A stretch of 64,000 nt of DNA from JAAXQD01 sp963790095 (GTDB lineage: Bacteria; Desulfobacterota; Desulfobacteria; Desulfobacterales; UBA11574): the NCBI GenBank assembly GCA_963790095.1, contig CAWBNO010000020.1:186001-250000 (forward strand), given 5' to 3'. The translations under genes were made by a program, and so were the position numbers. Shown one piece after another: positions 25,647 to 36,183 of this stretch (the stretch's first letter is position 1; each line of letters starts with the position of its first letter). The notes beneath the pieces are model-generated. The model made no database searches, had not been told where the DNA came from, and saw only the letters and a program-made list of their open reading frames with translations.

Positions 25647-27799
25647 ATGAATCCTTTTGCGTATCGAACAACAGGTCTTGCCATCAAGACCTTGGCAGGA
25701 CTTTCAAAGGCAAACATACGGATTCACGAAAGGGAGAACATCCCGAAGGTTCCGTCATATTTGTTGTGAATCATTTTACCCGGATCGAAACCCTTCTCCT
25801 TCCATATCATATTCATAAGCTGGTAAAAATCCCTGTTTGGTCTCTTGCCGATTATCAATTTTTTGAAGGGACGCTAGGTGCTTTTCTCGAAAGGGTGGGT
25901 GCAGTATCTACCCAAAATCCCCACCGAGACCTCCTCATTATCAAGAGTTTACTCACCGGCGAAGCCAAGTGGATCATTTTCCCCGAAGGCCGTATGGTCA
26001 AAAATAAGAAAATTGTTGAAAAGGGGCAATTCATGATTTCTTATGCCGGCGGCAAACGTCCGCCGCACACCGGGGCTGCCACGCTGGCACTGAGAACAGA
26101 ATTTTATCGCCAACGATTACGGATCATATTAGATGAAGTTCCTGAGGAAGCCCAACGGTTGATGGAACGCTTTCAAATTGATTCAATCGATGATGTTTTG
26201 GACGGCAATACCTTTATCGTTCCGGTAAACGTTACCTATTATCCGCTCAGGGGCCATGAGAATGTGCTCAGCAAGCTGGCTATACGTTGGATAGATAATG
26301 TCCCGGAACGCATGCTCGAAGAGATTATGACCGAAGGGAGCATGCTACTGTCCGGTGTGGATATGGATATTCGGTTTGGCAAACCCATTGAGATAAAGTC
26401 ATTCATGGAACGCTCGGCCATCCAAAAGGATATCACCTCAAAACATCGCATCGGCTTCGACGACCCGATTCCTTCAAGACAGATCATGAGAAATGTTGCG
26501 GTTAAAGTTATGCAACAATACATGTCCGCCATTTACAGCATGACCACCGTGAATCACGATCACATTTTTGCATCTCTATTGAGACATATTCCGTTTAAAA
26601 AAATCGACGGGTATGACCTGAGGCGAAGGGCATTTTTTGTCGTCACGGACAATCTTGATGAAACTGGAGTGTATCTTCACGACGATCTCCATTTAGATCA
26701 GACGCATCTATTGATAGATGACCGTTTCAACAAGCTTAAAAACTTTGTCAAAGTTGCTGAGGAAAAGGGAGTTGTCACAATAAAGAACAATACGCTCATA
26801 AAGGATACTTCGAAATTTATTTCTCCGTTTGATTTTCATCGTATTCGTATTGATAATCCCGTTGCAGTTATCGCAAATGAAGTTGAACCCTTGATAAAGC
26901 TCCAGCGCAGGATAAGACGGTATGCATGGATGCCGGGCTTCTGGTTGAGACGGCAGATTGCCGGGTATCTGATGAAAAAAGCGACGGATGAATTCGATCA
27001 GGACTATGAAAAGTATTTTATAGAAAAAGAATCAAAGGAGAAAGATGTCGGGAAACCGTTTCTTATTAAAGGAACATCCCGCAATATGGGGGTGGTTCTG
27101 GTGCACGGATATATGGCCGCCCCTATCGAAGTCAAGAAGCTGGCCGAGTATTTGGGGCGAAGGGGATTGTGGGTTTATGCGCCCCGATTAAAGGGGCATG
27201 GTACTGCTCCGGAAGATCTGGCATTCAGACCCTATACGGATTGGGTGTCCGCGGCTGAAACAGGTTATGCCGTGATGAGCCACCTGTGCAAACAGGTTGT
27301 CGTGGGTGGGTTTTCCGCCGGAGCTTTACTGGCACTTGAACTGGCGGCAAGAGTAAAAGGGATCATGGGTGTTTTTGCCGTTTGTCCTTCCATGAGACTT
27401 CAGGACTTTTCCTCGAAATTTGTACCGGCGGTTGACGTGTGGAATCGTTTGATGGAGCGGGTTCGCCTTGAAGGGGCTAAAAAGGAATTTGTTGAAAACG
27501 AGCCTGAAAATCCACATATTAATTATTTCCGGAATCCGGTCTCCGGGGTGTTGGAACTGGAGCGACTCATGGAATCCGTAGATGAAAAATTGCCCGATAT
27601 TCAGATACCGGCACTTGTGGTTCAATCCCTGGGAGATCCGGTGGTGAAACCTAGCGGATCTCGACGGGCTTTCAAACGTATTGGATCCGAAGATAAATCG
27701 TATATCCTTTTTAACTTTGACCGCCATGGCATTCTATTAGGCGAGGGCGCAAGCAGAGTCCACAAAGCAATCGGAGATTTTATCGAGACGTTAAATTAA
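25647..27799 (+). CDS. Glycerol-phosphate acyltransferase-like / alpha-beta hydrolase fusion, N-terminal frameshift
   Basis: Two enzymes in one polypeptide of about 715 residues. The N-terminal half (to about 430) is PlsC/PlsB-like: the HX4D-type motif reads NHFTRIET, followed by FPEGRMVKNKK. The C-terminal half is a serine esterase: VLVHGYMAAPIE, the nucleophile elbow GGFSAGALLAL, and a late DRHG histidine. The main frame is open from 25766, but the family start lies in the previous frame (MNPFAYRTTG at 25647). The join is at about 25750, where GAAGGTTCC lacks one G relative to the expected ENIPKGSVIFVVNHF. Likely role: membrane-lipid acyl transfer with linked acyl-ester hydrolysis. Confidence 0.75.
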
Positions 27800-28312
27800 C
27801 CCTCTTGCCCGCAACGCGTTGATGATCTTTGCACAAACTTCTTCCTGGATAAGTTTCGAGCACGCCACCGTGACGTCTGAATACCTGGTATACAAGGGGT
27901 AACGTTCATGGAACAGATCCGAGAAGCTCTGGTCCGGGCGTTTTGCCAGACCTCTCGTATCAAAATCGATGACCCTCGACTCGAGTGTGGGGAGATCGAC
28001 GTCAAGAAATACCATGAGACCGTTTGACTTCAAATGCATCATGGCGTCATGACTGTACGCTGCGCTTCCTCCGGTGGCGATGACGTGATTCCGGCAGTTA
28101 AGCCCCAGGAGAACATCCTCCTCGATCCTGCGCAACGCCAAATGGTTCTCCATGTCAACGATGTCTTGCAGGGAACGACCGGCCAAGGTCTGGATCAGGA
28201 CGTCCGTATCCACAAAGTCGTGTGATATCATCTTGGCCAAAATGACGCCCACCGTACTCTTGCCCGACCCGGGCATTCCGATGAGAACGATGTTGGATAC
28301 GTTTTGGGTCAT
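27791..28312 (-). CDS. aroK: Shikimate kinase
   Basis: Phosphorylates shikimate in the common aromatic pathway. The 173-residue protein has the Walker A loop GMPGSGKSTVG (residues 11-21), the DTD shikimate motif (DFVDTDVLI), and ATGGSA. The start ATG 28312 follows AAGGAA; an upstream frame extension is not family-like. It converges on and overlaps the acyltransferase fusion by 9 bp. No other aro genes are nearby. Confidence 0.92.
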   Translation of the reverse strand: MTQNVSNIVLIGMPGSGKSTVGVILAKMISHDFVDTDVLIQTLAGRSLQDIVDMENHLALRRIEEDVLLGLNCRNHVIATGGSAAYSHDAMMHLKSNGLMVFLDVDLPTLESRVIDFDTRGLAKRPDQSFSDLFHERYPLYTRYSDVTVACSKLIQEEVCAKIINALRARGLI

Positions 28313-28435
28313 GATTCCTTCACATGATCCTTTTGAATTACGGGGATGCCACAGGGCAGGGCATTTCCCTCCGCAAGGGTGTTGGAGCACAGCGGAGATT
28401 CCCGTCTATAGGACGGGAGCTGCAGGGAGATTCAA

Positions 28436-28945
28436 TTATATTTTTTTTACGAATCGTACTTTTGGATCTCCCGGGCGATTATAATCCAAGGTGACCGATA
28501 CATTGGACAGCCGTCCGTTTCCAGGTTCTATCCGAAAGCCCAATTTTTTGTGAAATTCGATGGACCCTTTGTTTTCAGGGGATGTACAGGCCCGGACCAT
28601 TGTCCGACTATTTTCTTTGCATGCTTGGAAAAACTGATGATACAAATAGGAGGCGAGTCCCAATCTGCGATATTCCGGATGAACGCCCACAAAGTGTATG
28701 TAACCTTCATGGGTTCGTGACTGGGACAGAAAGCCGATTAGAAAAGCGATCAATTCATTTTTCCGATCTTCCATTACCATGGACGTATTGAAAAAATGTT
28801 CAAGAAATAGTCTGGGCAACATGGATGTTAAGTCACGACCTTCCCACCAGGCCTTCATTACCTTTATAATTCTTGGATGATCTGACGGTTCACTGTTTTT
28901 GATATTCACCCCGTCGGGCAAATCGGATTTTTCAGTATTCTTCAT
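28436..28945 (-). CDS. GNAT family N-acetyltransferase
   Basis: A 169-residue acetyltransferase: VHPEYRRLGLASYLYHQFF is the acetyl-CoA motif A, and SIEFHKKLGFRIEP is motif B. Substrate unknown. It resembles small GNATs annotated as acetylating peptides or antibiotics, but nothing here is diagnostic. It may be cotranscribed with aroK, 123 bp downstream. Confidence 0.85.
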   Translation of the reverse strand: MKNTEKSDLPDGVNIKNSEPSDHPRIIKVMKAWWEGRDLTSMLPRLFLEHFFNTSMVMEDRKNELIAFLIGFLSQSRTHEGYIHFVGVHPEYRRLGLASYLYHQFFQACKENSRTMVRACTSPENKGSIEFHKKLGFRIEPGNGRLSNVSVTLDYNRPGDPKVRFVKKI

Positions 28946-29360
28946 TTATAGCCACTGTCAGGCAACTTAAGGGTATTATCTGAATTTAGCACTGCGCTTT
29001 TGCTCCTTTTAAAACGGCTCAGATCTTGGAAGGGGAGGTTTTGAAAAAGTGTATGGTTTTTTTCTATGTTCTATCTTCCCGGCTACTGTCTGACAAGAAA
29101 AAAAAGTTCTAAATGCAACAAACATCCGGATGTTTTTTATGGGAAACGGAGATGCTATTTCTGACCCGCGGTCCATGAATCTTTGAAACCCGACTTTCAA
29201 AAAATTCAATTTTTACCCGGCTCATGTGAAACCCCTGTTAAAATGCCACAATGTGTAATTAACGGCACCGTGATTCAAAATGATAATATATTGATTTATA
29301 ACAAAATTCAATATTTAAAATAATAAAAATTTATTTGAGTTTAAAAGAAAAAATATTTGG
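28946..29360. other. Intergenic stretch without a gene
   Basis: AT-rich DNA between divergent genes. No inverted repeat of note and no gene; the promoter of the TPR gene lies at its right edge. Confidence 0.4.
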
Positions 29361-29390
29361 TTGCAATCGACAAACAAGGCCTTATATTAT
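29361..29390 (+). promoter_or_regulatory. Promoter of the TPR lipid-anchored or membrane protein gene
   Basis: TTGCAA (29361-29366), 18 bp, TATTAT (29385-29390). The leader then contains a small hairpin, ACCGAA-gat-TTCGGT, at about 29410. Confidence 0.45.
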
Positions 29391-29538
29391 CGCTAGATTG
29401 GAAAGGTAAACCGAAGATTTCGGTTCGATTTAAACCGATTGATTTACGATAATTTTCCGTTCTTTTTTTGAAAAAACCCTGACTTTCCAAACCCTAGAAA
29501 TGGTGGTCACGAGGCATATAATTAGGGAGGTAGCCGAT

Positions 29539-30270
29539 ATGAAAAAAATATACATCTGTATACTGGTGGTCTTTGCACTTGTGTTCTGGCAAAAGCAAAC
29601 CCCGGAAGTATACGCATTTGATGGCAATGCCATGGAGTATTTCAACCTTGGAGTGAAAAGTACGATGGCAAATCAAAAAATCAATTATTTTACCACGGCC
29701 TTGAACTTGGACCCGGGGCTCGCACCTGCCTATGAAAAACGAGGTTTGCATTATTATTTTCAGGGGAAATACGACAAGGTCATTGAAGATTTTTCGAATT
29801 ATATCCAGCTGGTCCCCGATGAAGTCTATGCCTACCGGATGTTGGGGATGGCGTATCTTAAAATCGGAACCTATGAAAAGGCCATTGTCAACTTAGACAA
29901 AGCCATCCGCTTGGCACCGGATATGAGTGCGGCCTATAGCTACCGGGCCGAGGCCTTTCGTCGGAACGGTCAACTGACCGAAGCCCTCGATGACGCACAA
30001 AAAGCCATTGCCCTGGAAAGTGATCTTCAAATTTTGTCCGACGTTTACAGAACCAGGGGCAAGGTTTATCAGGAGTTGGGTCAAGACCTATCGGCAAACG
30101 ACAACTTCAAAAAGGCTGCGGAAATCGATCCCAGATACGTCTTTTACCGCTATATATCAGGATATGCGGACCTTGAAGATATCAGCAAGGCCGGCCTGTT
30201 CGGTATGATCGGAATGGTCTTTGTGTTTATCTTCGGCTTTAAGTTAAAGCCTCCCCGAAAAGACGAATAA
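29539..30270 (+). CDS. TPR-repeat protein with signal peptide and C-terminal membrane anchor
   Basis: A 243-residue protein, start ATG 29539 after GGAGGT. An N-terminal export signal (MKKIYICILVVFALVFW) is followed by four to five tetratricopeptide repeats (for example AYRMLGMAYLKIGTYEKAIV, AYSYRAEAFRRNGQLTEALD) and a last hydrophobic helix (GLFGMIGMVFVFIFGFKL) with a basic tail. It should sit in the periplasm tethered to the inner membrane and scaffold protein contacts. Partners are not apparent from neighbours. Confidence 0.85.
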   Translation: MKKIYICILVVFALVFWQKQTPEVYAFDGNAMEYFNLGVKSTMANQKINYFTTALNLDPGLAPAYEKRGLHYYFQGKYDKVIEDFSNYIQLVPDEVYAYRMLGMAYLKIGTYEKAIVNLDKAIRLAPDMSAAYSYRAEAFRRNGQLTEALDDAQKAIALESDLQILSDVYRTRGKVYQELGQDLSANDNFKKAAEIDPRYVFYRYISGYADLEDISKAGLFGMIGMVFVFIFGFKLKPPRKDE

Positions 30271-30436
30271 CCCCATGGGATTAGACGCCATTTCAAAGCC
30301 TCAAAAATCCGCACCCAAAGGCGTTGAAATGGTGCCCATGAAAGTTTATCAAAATGATTTCCCTGTGGGGTTTTGAAACTCGCGTTATTATTTTACGGGT
30401 CTTTAAACGTCTTCTCGATTCCTTATCAGGGTAAAT

Positions 30437-31556
30437 TCAATACAACGTCTCCAGAGATTTCATGGTGAAGGTTTTTATTTCCTCGAATCGGCCCTGGACG
30501 ACTTTGGTTGTCCAGGTGGGATCGGCCAGCAATGCACGTCCAATGGCAACCAGATCGAATTCATCCCGTGCCAGGCACGCCAGTAGATCATGGATCGTTT
30601 TTTCTGACCCTTTGGCTGTTTCTCCCTTTATTCGCATGCTGACAAAATCCGTATCGAGTCCGATACTCCCCACCGTAATGACGGGTTTTCCGGTTATTTT
30701 TTTTGTCCATCCGGCTAAATTCAATGTAGAACCGGGAAATTCAGGCCGGGAAAAACGCCGTGTACTGCAATGAAAAATATCCACACCCGCTTCTGACAAG
30801 GGGATTAAAAACTGTTCCAGTTCTTGGGGGGTATGGGCTAACTTTGCATCGAAGTCACCCATTTTCCACTGAGAGATTCTCAGGCAAACCGGAAAACTTT
30901 CATCGACTTTTTCTTTAATGGCCCCAATTATTTCAGCGGCGAAAAGGGTCCGCTTCACCAATTGTGTCTCCACCGTAGCGATCCGATCTTCTGTTGGTTC
31001 GATCCCAAAAAAACTGGTCGATCAAGTATCCGTGGGCGCCGTGGATTTCTATGCCGTCAAATCCGAGGTTCTCGGCCTGATCCGCTGCCTTGGCAAATGC
31101 CGTGATGACACCGTCAATATCACTGATGGACATTTCTTTGGGCGGTTCGCCGTCTTCTATGGAAGGATGCAGAATTGGGGAAGGACCATATCCCGGCAAA
31201 GAAGGGTCGGGTGCCATTCCGCTTTGCCGCACGCTACCGATATGCCAGAGTTGTGGAAATATTTTGCCACCCGCACCGTGAACTTTTTCAACAACGGTTT
31301 TCCAGCCTTGTAAAGATTCTTCCCCATAAAAATTAGGAACATCGGGATAGCCATGGCCGGTGATGTCTACAACGGTGCCTTCTGTTATGATAAGTCCCAC
31401 AAGGTTTTCCGCTCTTCTTCGGTAGTAATCCGCCACGTCGGGTCCTGGAATATTGTCGGGTGATCTGTTGCGTGTCATCGGGGCCATTACCACCCGGCTG
31501 GGCAATGATAGGGCTTTCAGCGTAAAAGGTTTCAACAAGTGTTTAACATTCATCAT
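30437..31556 (-). pseudogene. NADH:flavin oxidoreductase (Old Yellow Enzyme family), frameshifted
   Basis: An FMN barrel enzyme reducing activated alkenes. About 372 residues when joined. The first part (from 31556) has LPSRVVMAPMTRNR, HGAHGYLIDQFFWD and SDRYGG; the second resumes at LVKRTLFAAEIIGAI and contains the C-terminal FMN phosphate region (ALLADPTW preceded by VAIGR). The break is near 30962, where one extra base separates the frames (total length is 3n+1). It is followed at 62 bp upstream by aconitase on the same strand. Either a fresh frameshift or a sequencing error. Confidence 0.85.
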
Positions 31557-31621
31557 GTTCCTCCTCTTTGACCCCTAACCCCGAGTGATTCGAAATTCGA
31601 TTGGGTCGAAGGATCCCTGTT

Positions 31622-34370
31622 TCATTTCTCGGCAAGAATCTTCCGCAGCACATACTGGAGAATGCCGCCGTTTTCATAGTAGTCGACATCGATATCTGTA
31701 TCCAGACGGGCAATGACTTCAAAATTTATCTCGCTTCCGTCTTCCTTCACGGCTTTTACAGATAAGACTTTTCTCGGATGCAGACCTTCGATTCCGGTAA
31801 TGAAGAAGGTTTCTGAACCGGTTAAGCCCAGGCTATCCGGGTTCTCATTTTCCTTGAATACCAGCGGCAGCACCCCCATTCCCACCAGGTTGCTTCGGTG
31901 TATTCTTTCAAACGATGTTGCTATCACTGCTTTTACACCGAGGAGCGCCGTGCCTTTGGCGGCCCAGTCTCTGGAAGAGCCTGTGCCGTACTCCTTGCCG
32001 GCCAGGACCACCAGGGACCGTCCTTCATCGATGTATTCCATGGCGGCATCATAGATAAATTTTTCTTCCTTGTCCGGGAACTTTAAGGTGAAACTTCCTT
32101 CCTTGGGCGACACCAGCTTATTTTTAATGCGGATATTTCCAAAAGTCCCCCGCATCATGACTTCATGATTTCCTCTGCGGGATCCGTAAGAATTAAATGT
32201 TTCAGGGGTAACGTTCTTCTCCATAAGATACTTTCCCGCCGGATAATCCGGTGAAATCGCACCTGCCGGAGAAATGTGGTCTGTGGTCACCGAATCGCCG
32301 AGAAGCAAAAGTACGCCGGCATCGTCCACATTTGAAGGTTCTCGATCGGTCAAGACTGAAATCTTTAAAAAACGGCGGTTTCTTAATATAGGTGGACCCT
32401 TCATCCCACCTGAACGTCGCACTTTCGGTGACTTCAAGGGAATGCCAGAATTGATCCCCATCAAAGATCTTCCCATATTCCTCCTCGAAGAACTTTTTGC
32501 TGACATGTTCGTTGACCAGGCTTTCGATCTCATCTTCGGCAGGCCAGATGTCGTTCAGATATACTGGCCGTCCGTCTTTATCCAACCCAAGGGGTTCCGT
32601 GGATAGATCGATATCGACTCTTCCGGCGAGGGCAAATGCCACCACCAGTATGGGGGATGCCAAAAAATTGGCTTTGATACTCTGGTGGATTCTGGCCTCG
32701 AAATTTCGGTTTCCGGAAAGAATGGATGCCACAGTAAGGTCGTTTTCGGCGATGGCTTTTTCTATTTCAGGATGCAGCGGGCCGCTGTTTCCGATGCAGG
32801 TGGTACACCCAAAGGCTGCCAGATGAAAGCCGAGGGCTTCGAGGTGGGGCATCAGGCCGGCGGCTTCCAGATATCGAATGACCACCTTGGATCCCGGCGC
32901 CAGAGACGTCTTGACATACGGCGGAACTTTCAATCCCTTTTTTACGGCATTTTTGGCCAAAAGTCCCGCTCCAATAAGAACATAAGGGTTTGAAGTGTTT
33001 GTACATGAAGTGATGGCGGCGATAACGATGTTCCCGTCGCCGATGGCTGCAGGCTTTCCATTGAGATTTACCTCACAAGCTTGCGACGTTATGGGCCGGC
33101 AAACCGATGCCCGGGCTGTTTGGCAGCCCGATTCATCGTGAAATGTAGATAGCGCGCCCATATCCGCGTTTCTGTCATATTCACATCCCAGTATCGATGC
33201 AAATTTGCCCTTTAAATCCGGTAGCTCGATTCTATCCTGGGGTCTGGCCGGACCGGCCACCGATGGTTTCACGCTGGAAAGATCGAGTTCGATGACGTAA
33301 GAGTATTCCGGTTCTTCAGCTCCGGTGTAAAAAAGACCTTGGAAACGGGTGTAAACATCCACAAGGGCGGAAGCATCTTCGCGATTTGTCAGTTTAAGAT
33401 ATTCAACGGTCTTTTCGTCCACCGGGAAAAATCCGAGGGTGGCACCGTACTCAGGCGTCATGTTCGCGATGGTGGCCCTGGCAGGAATCGTGAGTTTCTT
33501 CATTCCCGGACCGAAAAATTCGACAAATTTTTCGACCACGTTGTGTTTTCTGAGCAGCTCGGTGATTACCAGCACGAGGTCGGTGGCCGTAATGTCTTTT
33601 TTAAGTTCCCCGACCAGCCGGACGCCGATGACCTGAGGAATCGACATGTAGTAGGGCTGTCCCAGCATGACGGCTTCTGCTTCAATGCCGCCGACGCCCC
33701 ATCCCATTACGCCGATTCCGTCGATCATGGTGGTATGGGAGTCCGTACCGACCAGGGTGTCGGGATAGGCTGTGAATCGGCCGTTCTCTTCTTCGGCCAT
33801 CACCACATGCCCGAGATATTCAAGGTTTACCTGGTGACATATTCCCGAGTTGGGAGGTACCACCTTTAGATTGTCGAAGCTTTTCTGAGCCCATTTTAAA
33901 AGTGCGTATCGTTCCCCATTCCGTTCGTATTCTTTTTCTACATTTTTTTCTAAAGAATCTGCTGAGCCGTAGGAGTCCACCTGAACGGAGTGATCGACAA
34001 TCAGGTCCACCGGAACCAGGGGATTGATTTTCATCGGATCTCCCCCGAGGTCTTTTACAGCGTCCCGCATGGCGGCCAGATCCACCACCGCAGGCACGCC
34101 GGTGAAATCCTGCATCAGAACCCGTGCGGGGTGATAGGGTATTTCCACGGGCCGGTCATACTGTTTTTGCCAGCGGGCGATGTTGATCAGATCTTCTTTT
34201 TTAACCGTCCGTCCGTCGAGTTTTCTTAAGAGATTTTCCACCAGAATTTTTATGGAAAAAGGAAGTTTTTTGATGTCAGCAATCCCTTTTTGTTCCAGAA
34301 GCGTGATATCTGAGATGGTGTATTCTTTGCCCTTTACGTTGATCTGTTTAAAAAAATCTTTCTTATCCAT
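31622..34370 (-). pseudogene. acnA: Aconitate hydratase, reading frame split by one base
   Basis: Isomerises citrate and isocitrate in the TCA cycle with a 4Fe-4S cluster. About 915 residues if joined, matching AcnA/IRP-type length. Cluster motifs AAITSCTNTSNPYV and FGCTTCIGNSGPL lie in the first part; GDSVTTDHISPAG and GKEYGTGSSRDWAAKG in the second. The frames switch at about 32367-32372, a run of six A (T on the coding strand), and total length is 3n+1, so one extra base in that run explains it. Since aconitase is central metabolism, a sequencing error is the simplest reading. AAAGGAG precedes ATG 34370. Confidence 0.92.
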
Positions 34371-34515
34371 AACTCCTTTTCTCCAATGGCAGCATTTAAT
34401 ATGTCTGAATTTTAACGATTAAAATATTTAAAACTAACAGTTTCAAACGAGCTTCAGGTTTGATGGAATTCAATTATACTTGAAGCGATATTATTTTCAA
34501 GAGATTATGGGTTGT

Positions 34516-34527
34516 CCTGAACTCAGG
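34516..34527 (-). promoter_or_regulatory. Candidate bacterial SECIS hairpin for arsS
   Basis: On the coding (minus) strand CCTGAGTTCAGG can form a short stem with AGTT or GT at the tip. It begins 16 nt after the in-frame UGA at 34544-34546, within the distance normal for bacterial selenocysteine insertion elements, and has a G at the apex. Confidence 0.5.
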
Positions 34528-35548
34528 CGTCAATCGATCCGGCTCAGGTAAATCCCGAACCTGCGGTGCAGGTGTAGCAGTGGTCGGCCGTGGCAATATG
34601 ACTGTGGGACGCTGGCGGGCCTGGCATTTCAGAGACGTGGATTTTCTGTCCTCCCATGAAAAGCTCCCTGGCAAGGTTGAAATCACAATCGAAAAGATAA
34701 CCGTCCCAGGAGACGGAAACCAGGGACCGGCACATTAAACCGTCCACCGAACATGGATTGAAACTCGAATAGAGCTTTTCCATATATTTGTCCAAATTAT
34801 TCGTCTCCACCAGCCACTGGCGAAACCTGCCCAGGGGCACATTGGCAAAATTAAACAGGTTGTTGAAAACAATTCCCCATTTTCTTTTCAGGACCTGTCG
34901 GAATCGCTTTTCTGTTTGGGCCTGATTGGGCGGGAGAAACGCGCCGGTGGGGTTGGATACCAGGTTCAGCTCCAGGCCGGAACCCTCGTGGCCATACCCC
35001 ATGGCATTCAGCTTTTTAAGGGCATCGATGGTTATTTGAAAAATACGGTCGCCCCTTTGTGAATCGGTTTGGGCTTCATTCAAGGAAGGAAAAGAGGCCA
35101 CGATGACGACACGATGCGCTTTCAACAATTCAAAAAGATATTCCCTTCCACCGTCGTTTAAGGCTGACAGGTTGGATCGCAGCATGATTCTGGTGGCCAG
35201 AGAAAATACTTCTTCGATCAGCATACCGATATTCGGGTTCAGCTCAGGTGCACCACCGGTAATATCGATGGTTTCAAATTTGCTTCTTTGGGCGTATGAT
35301 ATGACTTCCCTGATGGTTTCTGCATCCATATTTTCTTTACGATGGGGCCCGGCGTTAAGATGACAGTGCCTGCAGGTCTGGTTACAGAGCATTCCAAGAT
35401 TAACCTGTATCGTATGGGTGTTGTTCCGGTTTAATTGAAGGTCATGATGGGACAGGGTTTGGCTGAAAGCCGCAAAACCGTCATGTTCTATTGATGAAAA
35501 TTTTTTGCTATCCATCGATGATATATCTGATACGTATTCGTTTAACAT
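34523..35548 (-). CDS. arsS: Arsenosugar biosynthesis radical SAM protein ArsS, probable selenoprotein
   Basis: A radical SAM enzyme of the ArsS family. The cluster motif is CNQTCRHCH (about residues 55-63), with the C-terminal domain containing NPCSVDGLMCR and HCYTCTAGSG. The first stop in frame is TGA at 34544-34546, right after GSGFT; reading it as selenocysteine gives GSGFT-U-AGSIDA and a true TGA at 34523. ArsS relatives have cysteine at this position in a GSSCGG-like tail, and some are known selenoproteins. Total 341 residues. The start could also be an internal ATG at 35515. It is followed upstream by its usual AhpD-like partner. Confidence 0.8.
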
Positions 35549-35572
35549 TTATCCAACCGTATGGTGTCTGTT

Positions 35573-35905
35573 TTACATGGACATTTTTTCAGCAATGTTG
35601 CGCATCTGAACGCCGTGAACCAGGGATGCACCGCCTCGGATGGCCGTGGCAACGTGGACGGCTTCGGTCATTTCAGCCAGGTTGGAGCCTTTTTCCAAGC
35701 AGTCTTGTGTATACGCGTCGATGCAGTATGGACACTGTACGGTATGGGCCACCGCAAGGGCGATGAGGGATTTTTCCCGCTCTGTTAGTTCGCCTTCTGC
35801 AAATACAGCACCGTAATACTCAAAAAACTTCTGGGCCAACTTGGGTGAATCTTTTCCGATTTCTTCAAATTTCGGCAGATCTTCAGGTTTGTAGTATGTT
35901 TCCAT
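35573..35905 (-). CDS. AhpD-like carboxymuconolactone decarboxylase family protein (ArsS-associated)
   Basis: A 110-residue all-helical protein with the CxxC redox motif in HTVQCPYCIDAYTQ. It belongs to the alkylhydroperoxidase D-like group that accompanies ArsS in arsenosugar clusters, where it may act as a peroxidase or thiol partner. In some relatives one motif cysteine is selenocysteine; here both are cysteine codons. It precedes arsS by 24 bp on the same strand. Confidence 0.85.
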   Translation of the reverse strand: METYYKPEDLPKFEEIGKDSPKLAQKFFEYYGAVFAEGELTEREKSLIALAVAHTVQCPYCIDAYTQDCLEKGSNLAEMTEAVHVATAIRGGASLVHGVQMRNIAEKMSM

Positions 35906-35964
35906 CCTTGTAAATCCTTTCTAATCGAAGGTTTCGAAAAAAATCAGTTTTGCTCGCTCCGCGA

Positions 35965-36081
35965 CCATTTGGGGGCGTTTCAAGTAGTGATGCTAAATTT
36001 CAAGAACTCGTTGCAAGCCCCTCAAACAGCTTGAAATTTTTAACGAATCACCACTTGAAACGCTTGATCCCCAAATGATCA
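35965..36081. repeat. Long palindromic element, family P copy 2
   Basis: Arms 35965-36005 (ACCATTTGGGGGCGTTTCAA, onwards to AAATTTCAAG) and 36031-36081 are imperfect complements. The loop GAACTCG...CCTCAAACAGC is nearly that of the element at 20266-20446, while the stem letters next to it differ in a paired way (GTAG/CTAC there, CAAG/CTTG here). Confidence 0.8.
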
Positions 36082-36183
36082 GATGTCGCTCACAAAAGAC
36101 TTTTTACGAGTTCGTCCTAATTGATTTTTTAAAAGGGTATTACCCTAAATGATCGTAAACAAATCTGTGTATCTCCGGATCGA

